64,000 nt of DNA from Nesterenkonia lutea (GTDB taxonomy: Bacteria; Actinomycetota; Actinomycetes; Actinomycetales; Micrococcaceae): NCBI RefSeq assembly GCF_014873955.1, contig NZ_JADBED010000001.1, forward strand, positions 1,426,001 to 1,490,000. The letters run 5' to 3'. Both the position numbers and the translations under genes were made by a program. Every line of letters begins with the position of its first letter. Position 1 is the stretch's first letter. Shown one piece after another: positions 35,283-45,770 of this stretch. The notes beneath the pieces are model-generated. The model made no database searches. It was not told where the DNA came from and saw only the letters and a list, made by a program, of their open reading frames with translations.

Positions 35283-36056
35283 TCAGTTCCTGAAGTGGTT
35301 GAGGAGCGTGCCGATGCCTTCGATCTCCGCCTCGAAGCGGTCACCGGAGCTGAGCAGTCCGACGCCGGCAGGAGTGCCGGTGAGGATGACATCGCCTGGG
35401 AGCAGGGTGAAGGCCTGAGAGATGTAGGAGACCAGCTCGGCCACTCCGAAGATCATCTCCGAGGTGGAGCCGTCCTGCACGGTGTCCCCGTTGAGCCTGC
35501 CGGTGATCCGCAGACCTTCGGTCTCCAGCTCCGTCTCGATCCATGGGCCCAGCGGCGTGGAGCCGTCGAAGCCCTTGGCGCGGGCCCACTGACCGTCGGT
35601 GCGCTGGGCGTCGCGGGCAGTGAGATCATTGGCCACGGTGTAGCCGAAGATGACCTCCTCGACCCGGTCCACCGGCACGTCCTTGCAGATGCGTCCGATG
35701 ACGACGGCCAGCTCGGCCTCGTAGCTGATCTCCTCGGAGAAGGAGGGCAGGGTCACCGGCTCGTTCGGTCCCAGGACCGCGGTGTTCGGGATCAGGAACA
35801 GCAGCGGGGAGACCGGGATCTCTCCGCCCATCTCCGCCACATGGTCGGCGTAGTTCCTGCCCACCCCGATGACCTTGGAGCGCGGAATGATGGGCGCGAC
35901 CAGGCGCACATCCTCCAGCTTGTGGGTGGTCTCGGTCTGCTGGATGCCCTGGTAGAAGGGGTCCCCAGCCAGTCCGATGATGATCTCTTCGCCCTCTTCC
36001 CCGGTGACAAGACCGTAGGAAGGTTCGGCGTCCGTGACAAAACGTGCAATGCGCAT
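35283..36056 (-). CDS. Fumarylacetoacetate hydrolase (FAH) family protein
   Basis: This 257-residue protein has the FAH C-terminal fold: [16 protein letters not shown] (catalytic/His region), then the metal-binding acidic series [16 protein letters not shown] (ExE) with a later DLTARDAQ, and [15 protein letters not shown] at the end. Relatives open or decarboxylate 2-hydroxy-dienoates or hydrolyse acylpyruvates. It sits between ilvE and gltX in many Actinobacteria, and its substrate there is not known. It is probably in one transcript with gltX. Confidence 0.88.
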   Translation of the reverse strand: MRIARFVTDAEPSYGLVTGEEGEEIIIGLAGDPFYQGIQQTETTHKLEDVRLVAPIIPRSKVIGVGRNYADHVAEMGGEIPVSPLLFLIPNTAVLGPNEPVTLPSFSEEISYEAELAVVIGRICKDVPVDRVEEVIFGYTVANDLTARDAQRTDGQWARAKGFDGSTPLGPWIETELETEGLRITGRLNGDTVQDGSTSEMIFGVAELVSYISQAFTLLPGDVILTGTPAGVGLLSSGDRFEAEIEGIGTLLNHFRN

Positions 36057-36102
36057 GGGTCAACTCTATCGCCCGGGCGCATCCTCCACGTCGTCCAGCT
36101 GA

Positions 36103-37176
36103 TCAGGCGAGCCGGTGCATCCAGCCGTGGCGATCCTCCACCGCACCGGTCTGGATGCCCAGCAGCTCCTCGCGCAGCGCGAGGGTGATCTCTCCGGTCC
36201 CGGCGGAGGCGATGCTGCGCTCGGCATCGACGAGCTCCCCGATGGGGGTGATGACTGCTGCGGTGCCGCAGGCGAAGGCTTCGGTGATGCTGCCGTCGGT
36301 GATCCCGGCGTCCCATTCCTCCAGGGTGATCTGACGCTCCTGAACCTCCATCCCGCGGTCGGTGGCCAGCTGGATCACCGAGGCGCGGGTGATGCCCTCC
36401 AGGATCGTGCCGGTCAGCGCCGGGGTGATGAGCTTGTTGTCCGCGGTCACCAGGAAGACGTTCATGCCGCCGAGCTCCTCGATCGCGTTCTCACGCAGCG
36501 GGTCCAGGAAGAGCACCTGGTCGCAGCCCTTGGCGGCGGCCTGCTGCTGGGCGGCCAGGGACCCGGCATAGTTCCCGCCGGTCTTGGCCGCACCGGTTCC
36601 GCCGGGAGCGGCGCGGATGTAGTCCCGGGAGACCCAGATGCGGACCGGCTTGAGCTCGCCGCCGAAGTAGTTCCCGGCCGGGCAGGCGATCACCCGATAG
36701 GAGACCTCACGGGCAGAGCGGACCCCGAGGAACGCCTCGGAGGCGAACATGAAGGGCCGCAGGTAGAGCGCCTCGCCGTCGCCGTCGGGGACCCAGGCCT
36801 TGTCGGTCTGGACCAGCTCTTCCAGCGATTCGATGAAGAGCTCCTCGGGAAGCTCAGGCAGCGCCATGCGTCCGGCCGAGCGGTTGAGCCGTTTGGCGTT
36901 CTCCCAGGGACGGAAGGTGTAGATCCCGCCGTCAGCGTGGCGGTAGGCCTTCATCCCCTCGAAGATCTCCTGCGCGTAGTGCAGCACGGCCGCCGCAGGG
37001 TCCAGCGAGATCGAGCCGTAGGGCTCCACCCGGGCGCTGCCCCAGCCACCCTCGGACGTCCAGTCGATCACCGAGGTGTGATCGGTGAAGTGGGTCCCGA
37101 AGCCCGGATCCGCCAGGATCTCCTTCAGCCGGTCGGCTGAGGTGGGCGCGGGGTGGGGGGTGTGATCGAACGTCAT
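36103..37176 (-). CDS. ilvE: Branched-chain amino-acid aminotransferase
   Basis: This 357-residue fold-type IV PLP enzyme transaminates valine, leucine and isoleucine keto acids with glutamate. Family motifs are AAVLHYAQEIFEGMKAYRHADG, LYLRPFMFASE, the cofactor lysine region GAAKTGGNYAGSLAAQ, VLFLDPLRENAIEELGGMNVF and ITEAFACGTAAVITPIG. The ATG at 37176 follows GAAAGGT. It lies downstream of leuB with a 149-bp gap that contains degenerate repeats; co-transcription is not certain. Confidence 0.96.
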   Translation of the reverse strand: MTFDHTPHPAPTSADRLKEILADPGFGTHFTDHTSVIDWTSEGGWGSARVEPYGSISLDPAAAVLHYAQEIFEGMKAYRHADGGIYTFRPWENAKRLNRSAGRMALPELPEELFIESLEELVQTDKAWVPDGDGEALYLRPFMFASEAFLGVRSAREVSYRVIACPAGNYFGGELKPVRIWVSRDYIRAAPGGTGAAKTGGNYAGSLAAQQQAAAKGCDQVLFLDPLRENAIEELGGMNVFLVTADNKLITPALTGTILEGITRASVIQLATDRGMEVQERQITLEEWDAGITDGSITEAFACGTAAVITPIGELVDAERSIASAGTGEITLALREELLGIQTGAVEDRHGWMHRLA

Positions 37177-37254
37177 GGTGACCTTTCAGATGTGCACGAG
37201 CGGATGCGCCCTGCGGGACGTGTCTCGGGCCCTACTCTACGAGAAGCGCTGCGC

Positions 37255-37300
37255 TCCGGCTCAGCTGCCGTCCGGCTCAGCGCCGTCCGGCTCGCCGCCG
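37255..37300. repeat. Degenerate 15-16-bp tandem repeats (leuB-ilvE gap)
   Basis: Three units, 37255-37270, 37271-37285 and 37286-37300, begin TCCGGCTCAGC/TCCGGCTCGCC and end in GCCG. They lie between the leuB stop and the ilvE start on the minus strand. No function is apparent. Confidence 0.65.
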
Positions 37301-37325
37301 AGCTGCTCGGCGCGCTGTCAAGCCG

Positions 37326-38399
37326 TCAGCTGGACAGGCGGGCCACGAAGGCGTCGCCGCGCTGGCTGGTGCTCAGCCCGGAAGTGCCGTCCTGCGCCCA
37401 CTGGCTCAGCTGCGCGAGGACTGCGGCCTCCACGCGTGCCGCAGCCTCGCCGAGGCCCAGGTGATCGAGCATCAGTGCGGCGGAGAGCACCGCCGCGGTG
37501 GGGTCGGCGATCGCCTTGCCGGCGATGTCCGGTGCGGAGCCGTGCACCGGCTCGAACATCGACGGCGCGGTGCCGGCAGTGTTGATCGAGGCGGAGGCGG
37601 CCAGACCGATGCCGCCGCTGATGGCCGGAGCCAGGTCGGTGAGGATGTCCCCGAAGAGGTTGTCGGTGACGATCACGTCGAAGCGCTGTGGGTTGTTGAC
37701 CATGTGGATGGTGGCGGCGTCCACGTGCATGTAGTCCCAGCGGACGTCGGGGAAGGACTTGGCCACCGCCGTCGTCGTCCGGGTCCAGAGGTCGCCGGAG
37801 TAGGTGAGCACGTTGTTCTTGTGCACCAGGGTCAGGTGCTTGTCCCGGGCCTGAGCGCGGGTGAAGGCGTCTTCAACGACCCGGCGGACGCCATAGGCGG
37901 TGTTGACCGAGACCTCGGTGGCGATCTCCGCGTCGGTGCCGCGGCGCAGCAGTCCGCCGTTGCCGGCGTAGGGGCCCTCGGTGCCCTCGCGGACGACGAC
38001 GAAGTCGATCGGATGCTCCTCGTCGACTCCGCGCAGCGGGGAGACGACCCCGGGGTAGGAGCGGGTGGGACGCAGGTTCACGCAGTGGTCGAGGTTGAAG
38101 CGCAGTCCCAGCAGCAGCTCACGCTCGATGATCCCGGAGGGCACCCGGGTGTCCAGCGGATCGGCGCCCACAGCGCCGAAGAGGATCGCGTCGTGCCCAC
38201 GCAGGGCCTGCAGCGTCTCCTCGGTGAGCGTCTCCCCTGTGGTGAGCCAGTGCTCGGCGCCCAGGGAGTACTCGATGTAGGTGAACTCGGCGCTCTCCGG
38301 GGCGAGGGCGGCGTCGAGCACCTTGCGCGCCTCGGCCACGACCTCGGGGCCGATGCCGTCTCCGCCGATTACTGCGATCTCGAATGTGTTCTCAGCCAT
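37326..38399 (-). CDS. leuB: 3-isopropylmalate dehydrogenase
   Basis: This 357-residue enzyme oxidatively decarboxylates 3-isopropylmalate in leucine synthesis. It shows [87 protein letters not shown] and [21 protein letters not shown]. The R-x-GT-E-GPY pattern gives substrate contacts. The ATG at 38399 lacks a strong ribosome-binding site. Length is typical for the actinobacterial type. Confidence 0.97.
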   Translation of the reverse strand: MAENTFEIAVIGGDGIGPEVVAEARKVLDAALAPESAEFTYIEYSLGAEHWLTTGETLTEETLQALRGHDAILFGAVGADPLDTRVPSGIIERELLLGLRFNLDHCVNLRPTRSYPGVVSPLRGVDEEHPIDFVVVREGTEGPYAGNGGLLRRGTDAEIATEVSVNTAYGVRRVVEDAFTRAQARDKHLTLVHKNNVLTYSGDLWTRTTTAVAKSFPDVRWDYMHVDAATIHMVNNPQRFDVIVTDNLFGDILTDLAPAISGGIGLAASASINTAGTAPSMFEPVHGSAPDIAGKAIADPTAAVLSAALMLDHLGLGEAAARVEAAVLAQLSQWAQDGTSGLSTSQRGDAFVARLSS

Positions 38400-38475
38400 A
38401 GCGTCACTCTATGCCCAACCTCGGAGCAGGACGAGAGGTTCGGCACAGCCTCTCAACATCTGAGATCGTGCCTGT

Positions 38476-40086
38476 TCAGTCGGTCTTCTCCTCGTGGCGC
38501 GGGAAGATCGGTGCGGGCTTCTCGATGCTGGTGCCGGGCACGAGCTCCTCGCCGAAGGCCGCGAAGCTGCGCGGCCCCGATCCGGAGGCGTTCGTGACTC
38601 CAGCGTCTCCGGAGGCTTCGATGTTCAGCGCGTCCAGCAGCTTCGACGCCGACTCCGGGATGACCGGCTGCACCAGCAGCGCGACCTTGCGCACCACCTC
38701 AGCGGTCACGAAGAGCACAGTGTTCATCCGAGAGAGATCGGTCTTCTTGAGCTTCCAGGGCTCCTGCTCGGCGAAGTAGGCGTTGGTCTCCCCGAGGACG
38801 AACCACGTCCGCTCCAGCGCGCGGTGGAAGTCCTGCATGTCATAGGCGGTCCGGCTGATCTGCAGCAGCTCCTCCGCCTGGGCGAGGATCCGCCGATCCG
38901 CAGCCGTGCGCTCGCCAGGCTGCGGGACCATGCCCTCGCAGTTCTTCACGATCATCGACAGGGAGCGCTGGGCGAGATTGCCGAGGTTGTTCGCGAGATC
39001 CGAGTTCTTGCGGCCCACGACAGCCTCGTGGGTGTAGGACCCGTCCTGCCCGAACGGGAACTCGCGCAGCAGGAAGAACCGCACCGGGTCCAGGCCGTAT
39101 TCGGCCACCCAGTCGGCCGGGGCGACCACATTGCCCACGGACTTGGACATCTTCTCCCCCGCATTGTGCAAGAAGCCGTGGATCATCACCCGCCTGGGCA
39201 GCTCGAGCTCCGCGCTCATCAGGAACGCGGGCCAGAAGATGCAGTGGAATCGGGAGATGTCCTTGCCGATGACATGCACATCGGCGGGCCAGAACCTGCG
39301 GAAGCTCTCCGACTCGGTGTCGGGGAAGCCAGCTCCGGTGATGTAGTTGGTCAGCGCGTCCACCCAGACGTACATGACGTGGTCCAGGTCCGTCTCGGGC
39401 GCGGTGAGATCCTTCGGCACCGGGACGCCCCAGTCGAACGTGGTCCGGGAGATGGAGAGATCCTCCAGGCCGGACTCGACGAAGCGGATCACCTCGTTGA
39501 ATCGGCTGCGCGGCCCGCCGAAGTCCGGATTCGCCCGGTAGAAGTCCAGCAGCGGCTCCTGGTACTTCGAGAGCCGGAAGAAGTAGGACTCCTCCTCCGT
39601 CCAGGTGACCGGAGTCCCGGTCTCGGCGGCATAGCGCTCACCATCGGCCCGGAGCTCCGTCTCGTCCTCGGTGAAGAAGCGCTCGTCGCGCACCGAGTAC
39701 CAGCCTGCGTACTTGTCGAGGTAGATGTCGCCCGCATCGACCATGCGACGCCAGATCGCCGTGGACGCCGCGTAGTGGTCCTCATCGGTGGTGCGGATGA
39801 AGCGGTCATAGGAGACTCCCAGGACCTCGTCGTCGACCCGTTTGAACTCGGCCGAGTTTCGGGTGGCGAGCTCGCGGGGAGAGATGCCCTCCTTCTCGGC
39901 GGACTGCTGCATCTTCTGCCCGTGCTCGTCGGTTCCGGTCAGGAAGAGCGTCTCATAGCCGTCGAGCCGCTTGAAGCGCGCCATCGCATCGGAGGCGATG
40001 TACTCGTAGGCGTGCCCGATGTGCGGGGTCCCGTTGGGGTAGGAGATGGCAGTGGTGATGTAGAACGAGGGCTTGGAGGAAGTCAC
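38476..40086 (-). CDS. metG: Methionyl-tRNA synthetase
   Basis: This 536-residue class I synthetase has the HIGH motif in [18 protein letters not shown] and KMSKS in [14 protein letters not shown]. The connective peptide region near 120-150 lacks the zinc-knuckle cysteines, as in the shorter MetG type, and there is no C-terminal EMAP-like tRNA-binding domain. GTG start at 40086. metG here separates leuB from serA, which lie close together in many Actinobacteria; it appears to be an insertion in that block. Confidence 0.96.
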   Translation of the reverse strand: MTSSKPSFYITTAISYPNGTPHIGHAYEYIASDAMARFKRLDGYETLFLTGTDEHGQKMQQSAEKEGISPRELATRNSAEFKRVDDEVLGVSYDRFIRTTDEDHYAASTAIWRRMVDAGDIYLDKYAGWYSVRDERFFTEDETELRADGERYAAETGTPVTWTEEESYFFRLSKYQEPLLDFYRANPDFGGPRSRFNEVIRFVESGLEDLSISRTTFDWGVPVPKDLTAPETDLDHVMYVWVDALTNYITGAGFPDTESESFRRFWPADVHVIGKDISRFHCIFWPAFLMSAELELPRRVMIHGFLHNAGEKMSKSVGNVVAPADWVAEYGLDPVRFFLLREFPFGQDGSYTHEAVVGRKNSDLANNLGNLAQRSLSMIVKNCEGMVPQPGERTAADRRILAQAEELLQISRTAYDMQDFHRALERTWFVLGETNAYFAEQEPWKLKKTDLSRMNTVLFVTAEVVRKVALLVQPVIPESASKLLDALNIEASGDAGVTNASGSGPRSFAAFGEELVPGTSIEKPAPIFPRHEEKTD

Positions 40087-40140
40087 CTTAGGAATTTACC
40101 CCACGCTCGCGGGCCGATGCAGAGTTCGGTCTTCAAGGGT

Positions 40141-41736
40141 TCAGTCTTCAAGGTCGACCTCGGCCGCCAGGGTGGCCTGCACCTCGGAGCTGATCTCGTC
40201 GAGCACTCCGGCACCCAGGGCGGCATCGACGGCCAGCACGGCCAGCGCACGCCCGGCCTTGGTGTTCTGCGAGACCTGCATCCCGGCGATGTTGACCTGG
40301 TGCTCGCCGAGGATCCGACCCAGCGCACCGACCACTCCGGGGCGGTCCGCGTATTCCAGGACCACCAGGTGCTCGGTGAGCGCGATCTCGAGGTCGTAGC
40401 CGTTGATGCCCACGATCTTCTGGATCTGCTTGGGGCCGGTGAGGGTGCCGCGGACCTCCAGGTTGGTGCCCGAACTGGTGGCTCCGCGCACGGTGAGTGC
40501 GTTGCGGTAGTCCTCGACCTCGGTGGTGGTGGTCAGCCGCGTGGAGATCCCGCGCTGTTCGGCCAGCACGGGGGCGTTGACATAGGAGACCTGTTCCGAG
40601 ACCACATCGGTGAACAGACCCTTGAGGGCGGCCAGCTGCAGCGCAGAGACGTTGAGCTCGGCGATCTCGCCGGCGGCCTCGGTCTCGATGTCGGTGAAGG
40701 CGTCGGTGGCCAGGGCGTTGAGCACCCGGCCCAGCTTCTCGATCAGCGGGATGCCGGGGCGCACGAGCTCGTCGATGGCGCCTCCGGCGACGTTGACCGC
40801 GTCCGGCACAAGCTCTCCGGCCAGCGCCAGGCGCACCGACTTCGCCACGGAGACGCCGGCCTTCTCCTGGGCCTCGGCCGTGGAGGCGCCCAGGTGCGGA
40901 GTGACCACCACGTTCTCACGGGTGAAGAAGGGCAGATCGGTGGAGGGCTCGGCGGCGAAGACATCCACCGCGGCCCCGCCGATGCTGCCCTGAGCAAGGG
41001 CCGTCTCGAGGTCAGCTTCGTCGATGAGTCCGCCGCGGGCCACGTTGACGACGAACGCGGTGTCCTTCATCTTGGCGAAGGACTCGGTGTTGAGCATGCC
41101 CAGGGTCTCGGGGGTCTTCGGCATGTGGATGGTGATGACATCGGCCCTGGCGTAGAGCTCCTCGAGGCTGACCAGCTGCGCGCCGAGCTGGTGGGCGCGC
41201 GCCGAGGTGACATAGGGGTCATAGGCGATGATCTCCATGTCGAAGGCCTTCATGCGTTCGGCCACGAGTCCGCCGATGCGACCCAGCCCGATCACGCCGA
41301 GGGTCTTCTCCGCGAGCTCGATGCCGGAGTACTTGGAGCGCTTCCACTGTCCGTCGCGCAGCGCCTGGTGCGCCGGGGAGATGTGCCGGGCCAGGCCCAG
41401 GATATGGGCGCAGGTGAGCTCCGCGGCGGAGGTGATGTTCGAGGTCGGGGCGTTGACGACCATGACGCCGGCCGCCGTGGCGGCCTTGATGTCGACATTG
41501 TCCAGGCCCACGCCGGCCCGGGCCACGACCTTGAGCTGCTTGGCATGGGCGAGCACCTCGGCGTCGACCTGTGTGGCCGAGCGGACCATGATCGCGTCCG
41601 CATCGGCCAGGTCGGCGAAGAGCCGCTGGCGATCGGTGCCGTCGGACTGGCGGATCTCGAAGTCCGGGCCGAGCGCCTCGACGGTGGCGGGTGAGAGTTC
41701 TTCGGCTAGTACGACGACGGGGCGTGAGGTGCTCAC
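40141..41736 (-). CDS. serA: D-3-phosphoglycerate dehydrogenase (long form)
   Basis: This 531-residue enzyme starts serine synthesis by oxidising 3-phosphoglycerate. The NAD-binding motif TLGVIGLGRIGGLVAERM, the conserved ARGGLIDEADLETAL and the catalytic His (VVTPHLGASTAEAQ) are present. After about residue 315 come an intervening domain and a C-terminal ACT domain (NIAGMQVSQNTKAGRALAVL), making it the long type that can be inhibited by serine. GTG start at 41736 with GAAGGA upstream. Confidence 0.97.
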   Translation of the reverse strand: MSTSRPVVVLAEELSPATVEALGPDFEIRQSDGTDRQRLFADLADADAIMVRSATQVDAEVLAHAKQLKVVARAGVGLDNVDIKAATAAGVMVVNAPTSNITSAAELTCAHILGLARHISPAHQALRDGQWKRSKYSGIELAEKTLGVIGLGRIGGLVAERMKAFDMEIIAYDPYVTSARAHQLGAQLVSLEELYARADVITIHMPKTPETLGMLNTESFAKMKDTAFVVNVARGGLIDEADLETALAQGSIGGAAVDVFAAEPSTDLPFFTRENVVVTPHLGASTAEAQEKAGVSVAKSVRLALAGELVPDAVNVAGGAIDELVRPGIPLIEKLGRVLNALATDAFTDIETEAAGEIAELNVSALQLAALKGLFTDVVSEQVSYVNAPVLAEQRGISTRLTTTTEVEDYRNALTVRGATSSGTNLEVRGTLTGPKQIQKIVGINGYDLEIALTEHLVVLEYADRPGVVGALGRILGEHQVNIAGMQVSQNTKAGRALAVLAVDAALGAGVLDEISSEVQATLAAEVDLED

Positions 41737-41784
41737 AGTGTCCTTCTTCTGGTCTGGGCGCGTGGCGGGGCGGAGGGAGGCGAT

Positions 41785-41816
41785 GGTCAGTGCAGGCGGT
41801 GGTCAGTGCCGGCGGT
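41785..41816. repeat. Two 16-bp tandem repeats between serA and ilvC
   Basis: Units at 41785-41800 and 41801-41816 (GGTCAGTGCAGGCGGT form, one difference) are followed by the start of a third (GGTCATGG). They lie between the ilvC terminator hairpin and serA on the minus strand. Confidence 0.7.
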
Positions 41817-41840
41817 GGTCATGGAGGCTCTGGCAGACAT

Positions 41841-41879
41841 GGTCAGCGGGGCGGGCCGAGTGGGCCCGCCCCGCTGACC
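41841..41879 (-). terminator. Terminator hairpin after the ilvBNC operon
   Basis: GGTCAGCGGGGCGGGCC (41841-41857) pairs perfectly with 41863-41879 around a five-base loop, a 17-bp stem 8 bases past the ilvC stop. No U-run follows, which is usual in GC-rich Actinobacteria. Confidence 0.8.
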
Positions 41880-41887
41880 GCATGAGC

Positions 41888-42913
<1,026 letters not shown>

Positions 42914-42974
42914 AGTGAGGTCTCCTCAAGGTTGGGAATTGAAGGTTGGGAATCGGTGATCATCAGATCGGTGT

Positions 42975-43508
42975 TCAGCGCAGCGCTCTGTCGGTCATGG
43001 ATTTCGCACCCCGGGAGATGCCGAGCGTGCCGGAACGCACGATCTCACGGACTCCGTAGGGCTGAAGGACTTCCAGAAGGGCGTTGAGCTTGTCAGGTGC
43101 GCCGGTGGCCTCGACGGTGAGCGAGTCCACGGAGACGTCCACGATCTTGGCGCGGAAGAGCTCGACGGCCTGGGTGACCTGCAGACGGGTGGGCGAGTCA
43201 GCCTTGACCTTGATCAGCAGGTGTTCGCGCTGGACCGAGTTCTCCGGTGCCAGCTCGATGATCTTGATGACGTTGATCAGCTTGTTCAGCTGTTTGGTGA
43301 TCTGTTCCAGCAGCACCGAGTCGGCATGGACCACGATGGTGATCCGGCTCAGCCCGGGCAGCTCCGAGGGGCCCACGGCCAGGGAATGGATGTTGAAGGC
43401 GCGGCGGGCGAACAGGCCCGAGACCTTGGTCAGCACGCCGGGCACGTCCTCGACCAGCACGGAGAGCGTGCGCCGTGGGGCCGGCGAGGCGGTTTCGTTC
43501 GTGGCCAT
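42975..43508 (-). CDS. ilvN: Acetolactate synthase small (regulatory) subunit
   Basis: This 177-residue regulatory subunit activates the catalytic subunit and mediates valine inhibition. Its ACT domain begins LSVLVEDVPGVLTKVSGLFARR, followed by FNIHSLAVGPSELPGLSRITIVV. The C-terminal domain carries VEATGAPDKLNALLEVLQPYG. The ATG lies 3 bases after the ilvB stop, so translation is coupled. Length is typical for the family. Confidence 0.97.
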   Translation of the reverse strand: MATNETASPAPRRTLSVLVEDVPGVLTKVSGLFARRAFNIHSLAVGPSELPGLSRITIVVHADSVLLEQITKQLNKLINVIKIIELAPENSVQREHLLIKVKADSPTRLQVTQAVELFRAKIVDVSVDSLTVEATGAPDKLNALLEVLQPYGVREIVRSGTLGISRGAKSMTDRALR

Positions 43509-43511
43509 GCT

Positions 43512-45389
43512 CTAGTCCTCCTCGTCCCATTCCGGGGTCAGGTTGTGCGCGAACTGGATGTCGCTGTTGGAGACCCCGGCCGGGACCATGGGCCAGACCA
43601 TGGAATCACGGGAGACCACGAAGTCCACGACCACGGGGCGGTCATTGATCGCCATCGCCTCGGCGATCACGGCGTCGATGTCCTCCGGCCTGTCACAGCG
43701 CAGCCCGGCGCAGCCATAGGCCTCGGCCAGCTTGAGGAAGTCGGGGATGCGCACGACCTCCCCGCCTGCGGCGGTCTGCGAGGTGTTCAGGTGGGTGTTG
43801 GAGTAGCGGGACTCGTAGAACAGGGTCTGCCACTGGCGCACCATCCCCAGCGAGGAGTTGTTGATGATCGCGACCTTGATCGGGATCTTGTTGATCGCGC
43901 AGGTGGCGAGCTCCTGGTTGGTCATCTGGAAGCAGCCGTCACCGTCGATGGCCCAGACCACGCGGTCCGGGTTGCCCACCTGGGCGCCCATGGCGGCGGG
44001 CACCGCATAGCCCATGGTGCCCAGCCCCCCGGAGTTCAGCCACTGCCGCGGGCGCTCATACTTGACGAACTGGGCGGACCACATCTGGTGCTGACCGACC
44101 CCGGCCACATAGACCGCCTCGGGACCGGAGGCCTGGCTGATCTTCTCGATCACCTGCTGCGGGGCGATCTTGCCGTCCTCCGGGGCGGTGTAGCCCAGCG
44201 GGTAGGTCTTGCGGAAGTGGTTCAGCTGCTTCCACCAGCCGCTGATGTCGGTGCGCCCGTGCTTGGCGACCAGCGCATCGAAGGCGGTGGTCAGCTCGGG
44301 GACGACTTCCTTGAGCGAACCGACGATCGGCACATCCGCCGCACGGTTCTTGGAGATCTCCGCAGGATCGATGTCAGCATGGATCACCTTGGCGTCCGGG
44401 GCGAAGCTCTCCAGCTGACCGGTGACCCGGTCGTCGAAGCGCGCGCCGAGGGTGATCAGCAGGTCCGAGCGCTGCAGCGCGGCCACCGCGGAGACGGTGC
44501 CGTGCATGCCGGGCATGCCGAGGTTCTGGTGATGGGAGTCCGGGAAGGCCCCGCGGGCCATCAGGGTGTTGACCACCGGAGCACCGACGGTCTCGGCCAG
44601 GGCATGGAACTCCTCCGAGGCCTCGGCCTTGATCATTCCGCCGCCGATGTAGAACACCGGGCGAGAGGCACCCTGGATGAGTCGGGCGGCTTCGCGGATC
44701 TGCTTGGAGTGCCCGCGGGTCACCGGCCGGTAGCCGTTGAGCTCGATCTTGGGCGGCCAGGCGAAGGTGGTCTTGGCGGCCTGCGCGGATTTGGTGATGT
44801 CGACCAGGACGGGGCCGGGTCGGCCGGAGGATGCCAGGTGGAAGGCCTCGGCCATCACTCGGGGGATCTGGTCGGCGTCGGTGACCAGGTAGGAGTGCTT
44901 GGTGATGGGCGTGGAGATGCCGACGATGTCGGCCTCCTGGAAGGCGTCGGTGCCGATGACCGACGCGTTGACCTGTCCGGTGATGGCGACCATGGGGACC
45001 GAGTCCATATGGGCGTCGGCCAGCGGCGTCACCAGGTTGGTGGCGCCGGGGCCGGAGGTCGCGAAGCAGACCCCCACCTTGCCGGTGACCATGGCGTAGC
45101 CCTGGGCGGCGTGTCCGCCGCCCTGCTCGTGGCGCACCAGGATGTGGTTGATCTGCTCGGAGTCCATCAGCGGGTCATAGGTGGGAAGAATGGCACCGCC
45201 CGGGATCCCGAACACGTCTGTCACACCCAGCTCTTCGAGGCTGCGGATGATCGATTGCGAGCCTGTGACCGCCACCGGTTCCACTGTGCGGCCGGGGCCG
45301 TAGAGTCGCTGGTCGGCAGAGGTCCCAGCGGCGCTGCTGGTTGCTTTCGAGGCCAGCAGCGCTGGACTCGTGGCTGTCAGATTGCTCAT
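43512..45389 (-). CDS. ilvB: Acetolactate synthase catalytic subunit
   Basis: This 625-residue thiamine-diphosphate enzyme condenses pyruvate into acetolactate or acetohydroxybutyrate. The catalytic glutamate lies in [18 protein letters not shown]; the cofactor motif is [19 protein letters not shown] followed by NN. FAD-binding and linker regions are intact. ATG 45389 is preferred because GAGGAAAAG precedes it. An upstream in-frame ATG at 45443 would start in the attenuator region. The leader peptide, terminator and promoter lie upstream. Confidence 0.97.
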   Translation of the reverse strand: MSNLTATSPALLASKATSSAAGTSADQRLYGPGRTVEPVAVTGSQSIIRSLEELGVTDVFGIPGGAILPTYDPLMDSEQINHILVRHEQGGGHAAQGYAMVTGKVGVCFATSGPGATNLVTPLADAHMDSVPMVAITGQVNASVIGTDAFQEADIVGISTPITKHSYLVTDADQIPRVMAEAFHLASSGRPGPVLVDITKSAQAAKTTFAWPPKIELNGYRPVTRGHSKQIREAARLIQGASRPVFYIGGGMIKAEASEEFHALAETVGAPVVNTLMARGAFPDSHHQNLGMPGMHGTVSAVAALQRSDLLITLGARFDDRVTGQLESFAPDAKVIHADIDPAEISKNRAADVPIVGSLKEVVPELTTAFDALVAKHGRTDISGWWKQLNHFRKTYPLGYTAPEDGKIAPQQVIEKISQASGPEAVYVAGVGQHQMWSAQFVKYERPRQWLNSGGLGTMGYAVPAAMGAQVGNPDRVVWAIDGDGCFQMTNQELATCAINKIPIKVAIINNSSLGMVRQWQTLFYESRYSNTHLNTSQTAAGGEVVRIPDFLKLAEAYGCAGLRCDRPEDIDAVIAEAMAINDRPVVVDFVVSRDSMVWPMVPAGVSNSDIQFAHNLTPEWDEED

Positions 45390-45462
45390 CTTTTCCTCAG
45401 TCTCTGGTTCCCGAATTGCTGGTCCAAGAAGTCTCTGGTCCATGGAGAATCCACTCCGGTCA

Positions 45463-45509
45463 AGAGAAAACCCCGGCTGATAAGCCTCTGTGGGGGCTCT
45501 CTGCCGGGG
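45463..45509 (-). terminator. Candidate transcription attenuator of ilvBNC
   Basis: CCCCGGC (45471-45477) pairs with GCCGGGG (45503-45509), with an inner AGCC/GGCT stem. Read on the minus strand the hairpin is followed by TTTTCTCTT, a good intrinsic terminator located between the leader peptide and ilvB. Alternative pairing with the leader-peptide region would be needed for attenuation; I could not fold it. Confidence 0.75.
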
Positions 45510-45589
45510 TGAGCGTCTGCGTCAGCTCCAGTTCAACCGTCCGGCTGCCTCCGCGGAAGCAGACGAGCGGCCGACCTGGGGCGCGTGAA

Positions 45590-45646
45590 TCACTTCACAC
45601 TTCCCCCGGCGGCGGCTACGGGTACTACCGCTAGTAGTTGACGCAT
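45590..45646 (-). CDS. ilvB leader peptide (attenuation control)
   Basis: An 18-residue frame, MRQLLAVVPVAAAGGSVK, lies between the promoter and the attenuator hairpin. It contains two adjacent Leu codons (CTA, CTA) and three Val codons (GTA, GTA, GTA). These are rare codons in a GC-rich genome and are the end products of the pathway, as expected if ribosome stalling at low leucine or valine prevents the terminator. Stop TGA at 45592-45590. The length of about 80 bases between the stop and the terminator fits an attenuator. Confidence 0.85.
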   Translation of the reverse strand: MRQLLAVVPVAAAGGSVK

Positions 45647-45652
45647 GGCCCC

Positions 45653-45681
45653 ATGCTTTCGCGGCCTGTGACCCGTGTCAA
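45653..45681 (-). promoter_or_regulatory. Probable promoter of ilvBNC
   Basis: A perfect -35 TTGACA (45681-45676) is 17 bases from AAGCAT (45658-45653). Six bases later comes the leader peptide ATG at 45646, so transcription may begin at that A. This is placement evidence only. Confidence 0.6.
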
Positions 45682-45721
45682 CATCCCGGATACCCGTCTC
45701 ACATGGTGGAAATCCGGGGAG

Positions 45722-45762
45722 CCCTCCTGTGCGGGCCGCTCCGAGCCGCCCGCACAGGAGGG
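45722..45762 (-). terminator. Terminator after ilvD
   Basis: CCCTCCTGTGCGGGC (45722-45736) pairs perfectly with 45748-45762, and GCTC/GAGC forms an inner stem. It lies 8 bases past the ilvD stop, isolating ilvD from the ilvBNC promoter just downstream. Confidence 0.85.
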
Positions 45763-45770
45763 TCCTCGGC

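Noticed and set aside
38494..41694. A very long plus-strand open frame over metG and serA
   Set aside because: It mirrors the two real genes on the other strand. Arg/Gly/His-rich composition and absence of any recognisable motif are the usual antisense shadow of GC-rich coding DNA. The same applies to long frames opposite gltB, recG and ilvB.
45590..45770. A T-box or other riboswitch upstream of ilvB
   Set aside because: No T-box core (such as the TGGN-type bulge and NTGG) is seen; the leader peptide and terminator explain the region better.
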